This document shows, piece by piece, positions 16,932 through 24,761 of a DNA stretch of 64,000 nucleotides. Source of the stretch: Paenibacillus zeisoli (lineage in GTDB: Bacteria; Bacillota; Bacilli; Paenibacillales; Paenibacillaceae); assembly GCF_003994465.1 (NCBI RefSeq), contig NZ_RZNX01000002.1, positions 209,444 through 273,443 of the forward strand, written 5' to 3'. Each line of letters begins with the position of its first letter. Position 1 is the stretch's first letter. The notes beneath the pieces are model-generated. The model was not told the DNA's origin. It did no database searches and was given only the letters and a program-made list of their open reading frames with translations. Both the position numbers and the translations under genes were made by a program.

Positions 16932-17089
16932 CTTCTTTGCATCCTCCCTGTATAAGAGTTGTTGGCGCATCGACTAAGCGGTAGTATCTCTACTTCCCAG
17001 CCTAACACTTCCCGGGGGTGCGTTTCAAATATCGGGTATGGTAGTATAAGGATGATGTTACATATCCAATATGGGAAGGGCGTGGCGAC

Positions 17090-17593
17090 TTGGTAAAAGA
17101 ATCATTATACGAAGCTCTGAACGAACAATTTAATTTTGAACTCCATTCTGCACATGTCTACCTGGCCATCGCCGGCTACTGCTCGGCCGTGAATTGGGAT
17201 GGCTTCGCCAACTTTTTCCTGGTCCAGGCTGAAGAAGAACGGTTCCATGCATCCAAGATCTACAAATTCCTGAATGACCGCGGAAGACGTGTGGTTCTCT
17301 CAGCACTTGAGGAGCCCAAGAACGATTATGACTCGATTCTGGATGCCTTTGAGCATGCATACAAGCATGAGCAAGTGAACACCCAGCGGATCTACCGTCT
17401 ATCGGATCTAGCTTTGGATGACCGGGAGCATGCTACGCTCCAGTTCCTGTCCTGGTTCATTGAGGAGCAGGTGGAAGAGGAAGCTCTGTTCGATGGCATT
17501 ATTCAGAAGCTGAAGCGGATTGATGTGAACAGCACTGCATTCTTCGAGCTGGATAAGGAATTTGGTGGGCGCACGTTCTCTCCAGAGGCCTAA
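17090..17593 (+). CDS. Ferritin
   Basis: This is a 167-residue ferritin of the bacterial FtnA type, an iron-storage shell protein with a ferroxidase centre. The iron ligands are visible in FNFELHSAHVY (Glu), AEEERFHASK (Glu and His) and IEEQVEEEALF (Gln/Glu). Length is normal for the family. The start is TTG at 17090 with GGGAAGGGCG upstream. A possible TATAAG -10 lies at 17045-17050, but I found no clear Fur or PerR box. The gene is monocistronic and ends at a very strong hairpin. Confidence 0.93.
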   Translation: MVKESLYEALNEQFNFELHSAHVYLAIAGYCSAVNWDGFANFFLVQAEEERFHASKIYKFLNDRGRRVVLSALEEPKNDYDSILDAFEHAYKHEQVNTQRIYRLSDLALDDREHATLQFLSWFIEEQVEEEALFDGIIQKLKRIDVNSTAFFELDKEFGGRTFSPEA

Positions 17594-17617
17594 GATTTGG
17601 GCAGAAATAAACCTGGA

Positions 17618-17656
17618 ACACAAAGAAAGAGGGCGCATCGCCCTCTTTCTTTGTGT
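17618..17656. terminator. 18-bp perfect bidirectional terminator
   Basis: ACACAAAGAAAGAGGGCG pairs perfectly with its complement across a 3-base loop (CAT, 17636-17638). It separates the convergent ferritin and diguanylate cyclase genes. The A-rich and T-rich arms give U tracts in both directions. Confidence 0.88.
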
Positions 17657-17671
17657 CTCATAGAATGCTTG

Positions 17672-19150
17672 CTATTCATATATCGTATAGTTGTTGCTGC
17701 CCTTCTTTTTGGAGCGGTACATCGCTATATCGGATAACTTCATGAGATCTACGCGCGTCAGAGCGTGATCCGGATACAGGGCGATTCCAATGCTTGTTCT
17801 GGGCTGCAGCCGGACCTCCTTAATAATAAGCGGCTCCGTAACAGCGGTTAGCAGACGCTTTGCACACTCATGTATCTCTTGTTCCGACTCCCAATGTGGC
17901 ATCAGAGCAATGAATTCATCCCCGCCCAGTCGAGCCAGGATCATATCTTCACGCTTTAAGCGCTCCATCCGCTCCGCTACGATTCTAAGAAGCTCATCCC
18001 CCACATCATGACCGTACGTATCATTAATCTGCTTGAACCCGTCCAGGTCAAAGAACATAAGAGCCATACGCCGTTCAGGGCGGCGGATCCCCTGCATATA
18101 GGCTTCAAGTTTCTCTTCAAATGTTCTTCGATTAAGTAAGGAGGTCAGCCCATCATGACTGGCCAGATACACGGACTTCTCCAAGGAGCGCTTCAGTTCG
18201 GCCAGCAGTCTGCGATTCTCGACCATAACCGTAACCTGCCTGAGCGAAATGAGAAGAACGCAGGCCACGATTCCACTCACGATACTATTATTCAGCCCCA
18301 CTTCGATCAGCATAAGAACCACCAGACTGCCCAGTACAACATAGGGGAGCAGGATGGTCCTCGTTAAACGTTGGTCCGCCTCTCTTTCCGCCAGAACAGG
18401 ATCAGAAGACGGCTGGGCTGAATAGATACAGGCCAAGGTCAACAGGAAAGTCGCGGCCAGCCAGAGCGGATTGAGCAAATTGTCTACTTCATATCCTGCC
18501 AGATCACCAAAAATAAGATAAAGGGTATCCCCTGCAATATACACCAGAAATCCGGCAGTCAGAAATCTATTCACCGCTGACACGAACTTAGTTCTCCTGT
18601 TGTATATCAAAAGGATGTTCAGGAGCAGGATAACCAAATCGCTGATCGGGTAGATCAGATCTACGATAAGTGTAGTGAATTCGCCAGTCGAGGAAACAAT
18701 GGGCAGAATGACATATTTCCAGCTTATCGAGAAGGTGCCAACCAGAATGATCGCCATATCCAGGGAATACCTGAGCCCGTATATCGTCATTTTACTTCGG
18801 ATAATTAGAGCAGCGATAAACGCTATGGACTGAAGTATCCAAAAGATATCCGCCTCACTCAAATCAGGACTGGGAGTATGAAGCACCCAGTCGTAATAGG
18901 CCCATGTGGATTGGGCCAGAAATTCACCAAACAATCCTAGCGAAATTAAGAACCAGAACAGCTTCTGTTCTCCAGGAAGCTTACGGATCATAGGCACAAA
19001 TACCATCATTGCCAAGCATGGAGCTATAATCATTAACCAATCGGAGATCACCGTAGCCCCTGGACACACGAGTACGAGAACGGCCTCCACAAGAGTATAT
19101 ACAATAAACAGGATTGCAATTTTGTGTCTGTAACCATATAAACTATTCAT
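17672..19150 (-). CDS. Membrane diguanylate cyclase (GGDEF)
   Basis: This 492-residue protein has about nine or ten hydrophobic segments (residues 10-310), a short linker helix, and a GGDEF domain (roughly 325-490). The active-site motif is intact (LARLGGDEF near residue 410), as are DGLTSLLNRRTF and FFDLDGFKQINDTYGHDVGD, so synthesis of c-di-GMP is expected. The product-inhibition site upstream of GGDEF, normally RxxD, reads REDM, so the inhibitory I-site appears lost. The membrane part resembles no sensor I can name. The gene stands alone between two terminable intergenic regions. Confidence 0.9.
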   Translation of the reverse strand: MNSLYGYRHKIAILFIVYTLVEAVLVLVCPGATVISDWLMIIAPCLAMMVFVPMIRKLPGEQKLFWFLISLGLFGEFLAQSTWAYYDWVLHTPSPDLSEADIFWILQSIAFIAALIIRSKMTIYGLRYSLDMAIILVGTFSISWKYVILPIVSSTGEFTTLIVDLIYPISDLVILLLNILLIYNRRTKFVSAVNRFLTAGFLVYIAGDTLYLIFGDLAGYEVDNLLNPLWLAATFLLTLACIYSAQPSSDPVLAEREADQRLTRTILLPYVVLGSLVVLMLIEVGLNNSIVSGIVACVLLISLRQVTVMVENRRLLAELKRSLEKSVYLASHDGLTSLLNRRTFEEKLEAYMQGIRRPERRMALMFFDLDGFKQINDTYGHDVGDELLRIVAERMERLKREDMILARLGGDEFIALMPHWESEQEIHECAKRLLTAVTEPLIIKEVRLQPRTSIGIALYPDHALTRVDLMKLSDIAMYRSKKKGSNNYTIYE

Positions 19151-19270
19151 CTGATTCCAACCCCCAACACTTCATGCACTTTCTAGCTGCAGTCCTATCT
19201 TATACAGTAGCGTAATGCAAGTAAAGAAGCCTGCAAAAAATTCATCACTGGGCATCTCAGATTATTTATA

Positions 19271-19312
19271 TATACTGTGCTTGAAATCGTAACAGTTAAA
19301 TTATATACTGTT
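19271..19312 (+). promoter_or_regulatory. Promoter of the Rrf2 gene with repeated TATACTGT elements
   Basis: A TTGAAA -35 (19281-19286) and a TATACT -10 (19304-19309) are separated by 17 bases. TATACTGT occurs twice in direct orientation (19271-19278 and 19304-19311), 33 bases apart, and AACAGT/ACTGTT forms a dyad across the -10 (19291-19312). The same element occurs inverted before the nitroreductase gene. Confidence 0.6.
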
Positions 19313-19348
19313 GGTGTGAATTACCAAGAGAGGGGATCTGACCACACC

Positions 19349-19771
19349 ATGTCCAGCGATAAAATGATAGGCTCCCCCAATTTCAAATGGTTTGGTCTTG
19401 CTGTTCAGGCCTTGGTTGTCCTCTCGGAACAGCCATCCTGCTGTCCGAGCGGTAAGATTGCCTGTCAGCTGCAATCCGAGGCTACTCTGCTCCGCCGGAT
19501 TCTCTCCAAGCTGGCTTGTGAGGGCATTCTTGAAACAAGAGAAGGCCGCGACGGCGGTTACCGGCTGAAGCGGACACCTGAGGAGATCTCTTTGAAAGAC
19601 GTTTACCTTGCCTTGGAAGAGAAAGGTCCTTGCTGCAGTGAAATGCTTGAGACAACGGGCGATCATGACTTCGGCAGAGACATGCACGAATCGTTCTCGG
19701 CCATCGTTCAGGAAGTCAACGTGCAGGTGCTTCAGGTGTTGGAGAAATACACCGTGGCTGACTTGCTGTAG
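19349..19771 (+). CDS. Rrf2-family transcriptional regulator
   Basis: This 140-residue winged-helix regulator of the Rrf2 family (IscR, NsrR, CymR relatives) contains LLRRILSKLACEGILETREG (recognition helix region) and a GRDGGYRLKR wing. Several cysteines are present (two CC pairs plus two single Cys), some in the region where iron-sulphur or redox-sensing members place ligands, but the spacing does not match classic IscR/NsrR. I start at ATG 19349; the upstream in-frame extension runs into the promoter. It is followed 62 bases later by a nitroreductase gene whose upstream region shares its TATACTGT element, so it probably controls both. Confidence 0.85.
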   Translation: MSSDKMIGSPNFKWFGLAVQALVVLSEQPSCCPSGKIACQLQSEATLLRRILSKLACEGILETREGRDGGYRLKRTPEEISLKDVYLALEEKGPCCSEMLETTGDHDFGRDMHESFSAIVQEVNVQVLQVLEKYTVADLL

Positions 19772-19803
19772 ATTTTTTTGGGTTTAACTGTGTATTTATG
19801 TGC

Positions 19804-19813
19804 ACAGTATAAT
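19804..19813 (+). promoter_or_regulatory. Candidate Rrf2 operator and -10 of the nitroreductase gene
   Basis: ACAGTATA (19804-19811), the inverse of TATACTGT found before the Rrf2 gene, overlaps a TATAAT -10 (19808-19813). The matching -35 is weak, as expected for a regulated promoter. Confidence 0.5.
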
Positions 19814-19833
19814 ATATATTAGGAGTGATTGAG

Positions 19834-20478
19834 ATGAGTAACCAAGTTCAAACCGTGCAAGATCTTTATACCGTATTGAAGGAAAGACATTCCGTTCGTT
19901 CCTACGATCCGTCCGTACGAATTTCCCGGGAAGAATTAACCGAAATTCTGGAGCTTGCCTCTACGGCTCCATCTTCCTCCAATATCCAGCCTTGGCGCTT
20001 CCTTGTCATTGATGACGAGAAGCTGAAGGAAGAGCTCGTCACGATCGCGAATGGCCAGAAGCATGTTGCCGAAGCCGCAGCAGTGATTGCCGTTCTTGGA
20101 GACCTGGAATCGTATAATAAAGCAGACCAAATCTACAGCAAGACCGTAGAAGCTGGCCAGATGACCGAAGAGAACAAGAACGCTATGGTTCAGCGTATTG
20201 TCCAAATGTACGGCAGACTGCCTAAAGATAAACTTCACAACATCAACCTTCTTGATGCGGGTCTTGTCTCCATGCAGCTTATGCTGATCGCCAGAGCCAA
20301 AGGCTATGATACCGTTCCAATGGGCGGCTTTAATGCAGAGAAATTCAAGGAAGCCTACAGCCTTCCAGACACTTTGGTACCCGCGGTACTTATCGCCATT
20401 GGTAAAGCTGCGGCACCAGGCCGGTTCACCGGAAGACTGAGCGTGGATGAGACTACGTTCTGGAACTCTGTGAACTAA
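19834..20478 (+). CDS. Nitroreductase family protein (YdgI-like)
   Basis: This is a 214-residue FMN-dependent NAD(P)H oxidoreductase of the nitroreductase superfamily. It has RHSVRSYDP, an FMN phosphate-binding motif, near the N-terminus, APSSSNIQPWRFLVI in the centre, and PMGGFNAEKFKEAY and LVPAVLIAIGKA towards the end. It resembles B. subtilis YdgI. I start at ATG 19834, 8 bases after AGGAG; the GTG at 19825 overlaps the RBS. It probably reduces nitro or quinone compounds and appears to be in one regulon with the upstream Rrf2 gene. Confidence 0.9.
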   Translation: MSNQVQTVQDLYTVLKERHSVRSYDPSVRISREELTEILELASTAPSSSNIQPWRFLVIDDEKLKEELVTIANGQKHVAEAAAVIAVLGDLESYNKADQIYSKTVEAGQMTEENKNAMVQRIVQMYGRLPKDKLHNINLLDAGLVSMQLMLIARAKGYDTVPMGGFNAEKFKEAYSLPDTLVPAVLIAIGKAAAPGRFTGRLSVDETTFWNSVN

Positions 20479-20784
20479 TACCAATTAGCCATCAGATGAT
20501 GGAAGTCTGTTCATAAAGGCGAACGCTACGCTTCATCAGAATCTTTTCATACCCTTGTCTAAAGTTAATTCTTAAGTTCAACTTATATAGTACATTCTAT
20601 AGAGCGGAATTCGGAACTTCAGAGCACCATATTCTAAGCCCCTCCAAGCCGGGTAAACAGCGGCCGGAGGGGCTTATTTGTTAGCTGCTTCGTTGGCGCC
20701 TATCAAGGTCTGCGAGGACCCAAGGCGTTGTACTATGTTCACGAGTTCGTATTAGGAATGATGCCCACTATTATTCTCTACTCC
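20479..20784. other. Intergenic region with a terminator hairpin
   Basis: This 306-base gap contains the hairpin at 20635-20676 and no gene that I can support on either strand. Confidence 0.5.
20635..20676 (+). terminator. Hairpin after the nitroreductase gene
   Basis: TAAGCCCCTCC pairs with GGAGGGGCTTA, followed by TTTG. It lies about 155 bases after the stop and may also serve the convergent DMT gene. Confidence 0.65.
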
Positions 20785-21729
20785 CTATGCTTCGTCGCCG
20801 TCCCCGCCTCTCTTCTTCCGGGTCAGCATCCCCTTCGGCAGGCACACGCCGATCACACCCACAAGAATCATCACCGTTCCAATGAAATGATAATACAGCA
20901 GCGTCTCATGCAGTATTATCGCCCCTGCCCCAATGGTCACGATGGTCGATAATTGGTTAAAAACACTCATCTTGGAGGCTTCGATCCGGGAGATCGCATA
21001 GTTCGAGAGCAATGAGGTACAGAGTGAAGACAGCACGGCCAGATAGAGAATGGCGATGATGAAGCCTGCATCCGTGAATGGTCTGAAGTAGGTGCTTATA
21101 GTCCCTTCTGCTGCATGCCCGGTGAGCGATATGGCGTTAAATACGATAAATCCGATACTAATCATTACGAAGGATACGTCCGAAAGCTTCAGGCTCTTCA
21201 TCCATTTTCTCGCAAGGACCGTGTAAATGGCTGAGGACAACGCCGATAACAGGATCAAGATCAGACCTGCGGCGTTAACTGAATGGGCCTGAGACCCTTT
21301 CATCACGAAGATGAACACCACCCCTGCGACGGACAGGAGCATACACAGCTTTTGCAGGAGACTCGCGCGTTCACCCAGCAGCAGCGAAGCCAGAACCATC
21401 GTAAGAATGGGAATCGTCGCCGTAATAATCCCTGCTTCGGATGAGGACGCATAGACCAGACCAAAGGTCTGGAACGCGAAGAAAAGCGCCGGGTAGAAGA
21501 TGGCCAGTGGCAGAATCCGCAGGATGCTGCTCCACTGGATACTGAGCCGCTTTCGGCCCAGGAGCAGCATGAGGACGGCAGCAATCAGGGACACCGTGAA
21601 CCGGTGTGCGAGAATATCTGCCGGAGCAGCGTCCTGAAGCGCGATTTTCACAAAAATGAAAGAGAAACCAATAATCAAAGCATTGGCAATTGCGGCCGCG
21701 TAGGCCTTCACGATTGAATTATTGACCAT
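20785..21729 (-). CDS. DMT-superfamily (EamA) transporter
   Basis: This 314-residue membrane protein has ten hydrophobic segments arranged as two EamA repeats, the layout of drug/metabolite exporters. Family-typical segments include SEAGIITATIPILTMVLASL in the first half and RIEASKMSVFNQL in the second. I choose ATG 21729, preceded by AAGGAACTTGG; a GTG 16 codons upstream has no convincing RBS. It probably exports amino acids or related metabolites, but the substrate is unknown. It is transcribed alone. Confidence 0.88.
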   Translation of the reverse strand: MVNNSIVKAYAAAIANALIIGFSFIFVKIALQDAAPADILAHRFTVSLIAAVLMLLLGRKRLSIQWSSILRILPLAIFYPALFFAFQTFGLVYASSSEAGIITATIPILTMVLASLLLGERASLLQKLCMLLSVAGVVFIFVMKGSQAHSVNAAGLILILLSALSSAIYTVLARKWMKSLKLSDVSFVMISIGFIVFNAISLTGHAAEGTISTYFRPFTDAGFIIAILYLAVLSSLCTSLLSNYAISRIEASKMSVFNQLSTIVTIGAGAIILHETLLYYHFIGTVMILVGVIGVCLPKGMLTRKKRGGDGDEA

Positions 21730-21981
21730 TTCCAAGTTCCTTACCGTCTGCCATGCAGACTGAGGTTTCGTATTCACTATTTATTCTATATGGGTTAACT
21801 GCGAGCAACAATACAGTCTCTGGAAAAAATATACGTATCTCCTATCTACCAGGCTGCTTATGAAGGACTAAAGTAATGTTTTTACCAAATATACCCTCAG
21901 GTTGTCATTGTCCATGTTAGAATTTATCGGATAAAGCCAGAAATTGACGAAGTCGTATACTGAAGATAGGAGGCCTACTCA

Positions 21982-23064
21982 ATGAGCCATGAAGATCACG
22001 AACTGAAAGATGACCAAGCGCCTGGCTGGGATGCCATCGATGCGCAGATGCAGAGAATTTATGGAGATCAGGAGCCGAAACACTACGGGACCCTGATTCC
22101 TTATATGCTGGGAGGCCAGGATCCGCTTGATGGGATTAGCGCCTATGTACAGGTTGAGCCCGTGCCGCATTGGCACTTCGTAACTTACGGATTCTCGGAG
22201 TTATATGAGAAGGAATCGGAGGATACCGCGTACAGCGGATACGGGTTTGAGCTTACGTTCCGTCTGCTGAAGGGACCGGAGGAGAGCGAGCCTCCGGCGT
22301 GGGCGCTGAACCTGCTGCAAAATATGGGCAGATATGTATTCGGCAGCGGCAATGTTTTTAGATCGGGGGATTATATGGACGCGAACAGTCCGATCGCGCT
22401 TGAGCATGACACACAGCTGACGGCTCTTGCCTTCATCGATGACCCTGATCTTCCCGAGATCACCACACCGAATGGGAAAGTGAGCTTCCTGCAGATGGTC
22501 GGAATTACACATGACGAGCTGGAGTCGATGCAGGCCTGGAACACTACCGGAGTGCTTCGGGAGGCTGCGGAATCAGGGAAGCTCCCTCTCTATGTTACGG
22601 ACTTGTCCAGACCTTCACTACTAAGCGATCCACAGCTAAGCGAGAACATTCAGCTGGGCGCGGCCAGGGACGGCTCAAGCACCGGATTCCTGTTCGTAGA
22701 TCAGCTGGATTGGCAGGAGCAGAAGGCACTGTTCCGCGGAACTATGTATACGCTGGTCATCGGGGCGAAGCAGGCTTCCGTGATCAGCAAAGTTCTGCCT
22801 GGCCGACTGCTGAAAGGGAGTCCACTTACCCTGTCCTCCTCCGAGTGCAGGGTCACCTTCCGCCCGGGTGAAGACTTTGGCGTAGATGTGCAGGAAGACG
22901 GCATGGACCTGATCCTGAACGAGGAAGCGGTGCGCGAGTTGAGCGCGAGGCTTGAGCCGGTGGCACAGGAATTCAAGCTGAGCGCCTGCAAGGGACTCAC
23001 CGTCAAGATCGTGCGTACCCTGATCCGGGACCAGGATGGCCAGATCGTGGAGACGATTGGCTGA
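21982..23064 (+). CDS. Suppressor of fused (SUFU) domain protein
   Basis: This 360-residue cytosolic protein has a SUFU-like domain in its N-terminal 190 residues. Recognisable pieces are HYGTLIPYMLGGQDPLDGIS, PHWHFVTYGFSELYEKE and GYGFELTFRL. In animals Suppressor of fused regulates Hedgehog signalling; bacterial members are common, and some are thought to be immunity or protein-interaction modules, but their role is unsettled. The C-terminal 150 residues (VTFRPGEDFGVDVQEDG and beyond) form a second domain found in the larger bacterial members. AGGAGG precedes the ATG. No toxin gene is adjacent. Confidence 0.88.
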   Translation: MSHEDHELKDDQAPGWDAIDAQMQRIYGDQEPKHYGTLIPYMLGGQDPLDGISAYVQVEPVPHWHFVTYGFSELYEKESEDTAYSGYGFELTFRLLKGPEESEPPAWALNLLQNMGRYVFGSGNVFRSGDYMDANSPIALEHDTQLTALAFIDDPDLPEITTPNGKVSFLQMVGITHDELESMQAWNTTGVLREAAESGKLPLYVTDLSRPSLLSDPQLSENIQLGAARDGSSTGFLFVDQLDWQEQKALFRGTMYTLVIGAKQASVISKVLPGRLLKGSPLTLSSSECRVTFRPGEDFGVDVQEDGMDLILNEEAVRELSARLEPVAQEFKLSACKGLTVKIVRTLIRDQDGQIVETIG

Positions 23065-23177
23065 TTGGCCTAAATCGGCCGATGAGTCACAGTCTTTTTT
23101 TCCTCATATTAGGGGTCTGCTGTTATATAATAGATTCTATGAAAATATTACCTGGTATCAGGTTTAGGAGTGTTCAA

Positions 23178-23963
23178 GTGTTGAAGAAAAGCTATATTTC
23201 TCTACTGGCCATACTGGCCTTGATGGCTGCCCTAGTCTCCTCTGCCAGTGCTGCAGGTTCCTCTGTAGCGGTAGCTCCGGCGGGATCAGGACAAGGATCA
23301 GGCTCCAGCTCAGCAGGAAGTACTCAAGCCAAGAAGACCTATGTCATTTGTATTGATCCGGGGCATCAGCTCAAGGGTAACAATCAGAAGGAACCGATTG
23401 GACCTGGTGCTTCCGAGAAGAAACCGAAGGTCAGCTCGGGAACGCTAGGCGTTGCTACCAAGAAGCCAGAATATGTACTGAACTTGGAGATTTCCCTGAA
23501 GCTGAAGAAGGAGCTGGAAAAGCGCGGATACAAAGTCGTCATGACCCGCGAGAAGCACAATGTGAACCTGAGTAACAAGGATCGTTCCGATATCGCCAAC
23601 AAGGCGAAGGCCGATCTGTTCATTCGCATTCACGCCGATGGGGATACCTCGCCGAAGACGGAAGGCTTCAGTGTGCTGTATCCGGCTCAGGGCAACAAGT
23701 ATACCAAAGCTATCTATGCGAAAAGCAAGCTTGCGTCCGAGGATATCCAGCAGGAAATGAAGAGCGCGACCAAGGCCAAGTCCAAAGGTGTGGTTCCCCG
23801 CAGCGACCTGACCGGCTTCAACTGGTCGAAGGTTCCGGTTACCCTGGTCGAGGTTGGATTCATGACCAGTCCGTCTGAGGACAAACGGCTGTCGACCTCC
23901 GCTTACCAGGATAAGCTGACCGCCGGGATTGCAGGTGGCGTGGACAAGTATTTCCACAAGTAA
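23178..23963 (+). CDS. N-acetylmuramoyl-L-alanine amidase (Amidase_3), exported
   Basis: This 261-residue enzyme cleaves the amide bond between muramic acid and the stem peptide of peptidoglycan. It has a signal peptide (about 1-27, ending ASA), a Gly/Ser/Ala-rich linker, and an Amidase_3 catalytic domain with the zinc ligands in DPGHQ, NLEISLKL and IRIHADGD and the catalytic Glu in VEVGFMTS. I start at GTG 23178, 7 bases after AGGAG; a TTG follows at once. A TATAAT at 23126-23131 may be the -10. It lacks extra wall-binding repeats and is similar in size to CwlD-like enzymes, but a growth-phase role is equally possible. Confidence 0.88.
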   Translation: MLKKSYISLLAILALMAALVSSASAAGSSVAVAPAGSGQGSGSSSAGSTQAKKTYVICIDPGHQLKGNNQKEPIGPGASEKKPKVSSGTLGVATKKPEYVLNLEISLKLKKELEKRGYKVVMTREKHNVNLSNKDRSDIANKAKADLFIRIHADGDTSPKTEGFSVLYPAQGNKYTKAIYAKSKLASEDIQQEMKSATKAKSKGVVPRSDLTGFNWSKVPVTLVEVGFMTSPSEDKRLSTSAYQDKLTAGIAGGVDKYFHK

Positions 23964-24111
23964 GTGAATAAGTGAGTGAGAGAGTGAGTGTCCTGTGCTA
24001 AGTGGGTGGGTGAGCGGCCTGTGGTAACTGGTCTATGGTGCCTGCTAAATGGGTCATAGCGTCGCAACGAATGAATCCCTCTCTACGTATCTACTTTCTA
24101 TGCATCATTCG

Positions 24112-24135
24112 GCCCGCGCAGTGCGCGGGCTCTTT
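24112..24135 (+). terminator. Terminator of the amidase gene
   Basis: GCCCGCGC-AGT-GCGCGGGC is an 8-bp all-GC stem followed by TCTTT. Confidence 0.82.
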
Positions 24136-24141
24136 GTATGC

Positions 24142-24196
24142 CCGGAAAGTCTCGGGTTCTAACCGTATTCCTTAGTGATCGTAGAGTCCGGAAAGT
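24142..24196 (+). promoter_or_regulatory. Candidate autoregulated ECF promoter and CCGGAAAGT repeats
   Basis: AACC at 24161-24164 and CGTA at 24180-24183 are 15 bases apart, close to the AAC/CGT spacing of ECF promoters. CCGGAAAGT occurs twice in direct orientation (24142-24150 and 24188-24196). The reading is tentative. Confidence 0.35.
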
Positions 24197-24263
24197 AAAT
24201 TTTCGGGAGAATTGTATACTTTTCACGATCTACCATCGTTATAGTGCCGGAAGGAGGGAAGAG

Positions 24264-24761
24264 ATGACCCCTGCGCAGAGGGAATGGACCCAGAATCAAA
24301 TGAACAAGATGCACAGCTATCTGGTAAAATTGGGCGCTGTAAGCGAAGATGCCAAGGACATTGTGCAGGACACGTTCTACAAGGCGTTCCTCTACGAGGA
24401 CTCCATCCAGCCGGACAAGATGTCCGCCTGGCTGTTCAAAGTAGCCATTCACGCCTACTATGATTTGTGCAGGCGCTCCAAAAGACAGGCCGCTCTTCCC
24501 TCCTTGGAAGAGCTGGCCTCCACGGAGCTTTTGCCAGAGGAATGGCTCACAAGCCAGGAGGATCGCCAGGAGGTACAGGAAGTGCTGGAGAAATTATCTC
24601 CGGTACATAAGCAGGTGCTGGAACTCCGATACAAGCATGAAATGAGTTATAAAGAAATCGGCGAATCTCTGGATCTCAAGCCAAATAACGTGAAGACCTA
24701 TCTATCGCGGGCCAAGAAGCAGTTCGCCAAAATATACGGGAGGTTGGGTAAGCATGAGTGA
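24264..24761 (+). CDS. ECF-type sigma-70 family RNA polymerase sigma factor
   Basis: This 165-residue alternative sigma factor has region 2 (DAKDIVQDTFYKAFLYED, with SAWLFKVAIHAYYDLCRR) and region 4 (LSPVHKQVLELRYKHEMSYK, then GESLDLKPNNVKTYLSRAKK). No region 3 is present, as expected for extracytoplasmic-function factors. I start at ATG 24264 after GGAGGG; upstream in-frame codons do not resemble a sigma factor. The stop overlaps the start of the next gene by 8 bases, and that gene encodes its likely membrane anti-sigma factor. Confidence 0.92.
   Translation: MTPAQREWTQNQMNKMHSYLVKLGAVSEDAKDIVQDTFYKAFLYEDSIQPDKMSAWLFKVAIHAYYDLCRRSKRQAALPSLEELASTELLPEEWLTSQEDRQEVQEVLEKLSPVHKQVLELRYKHEMSYKEIGESLDLKPNNVKTYLSRAKKQFAKIYGRLGKHE

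Larger units (their letters stand above)
23964..24263 (+). other. Intergenic region before the ECF sigma gene
   Basis: This 300-base gap starts with a low-complexity GTGAG/GTGGG-rich stretch (about 23965-24035), then has the terminator at 24112-24135 and the candidate ECF promoter region at 24141-24200. No further gene is supported. Confidence 0.5.
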
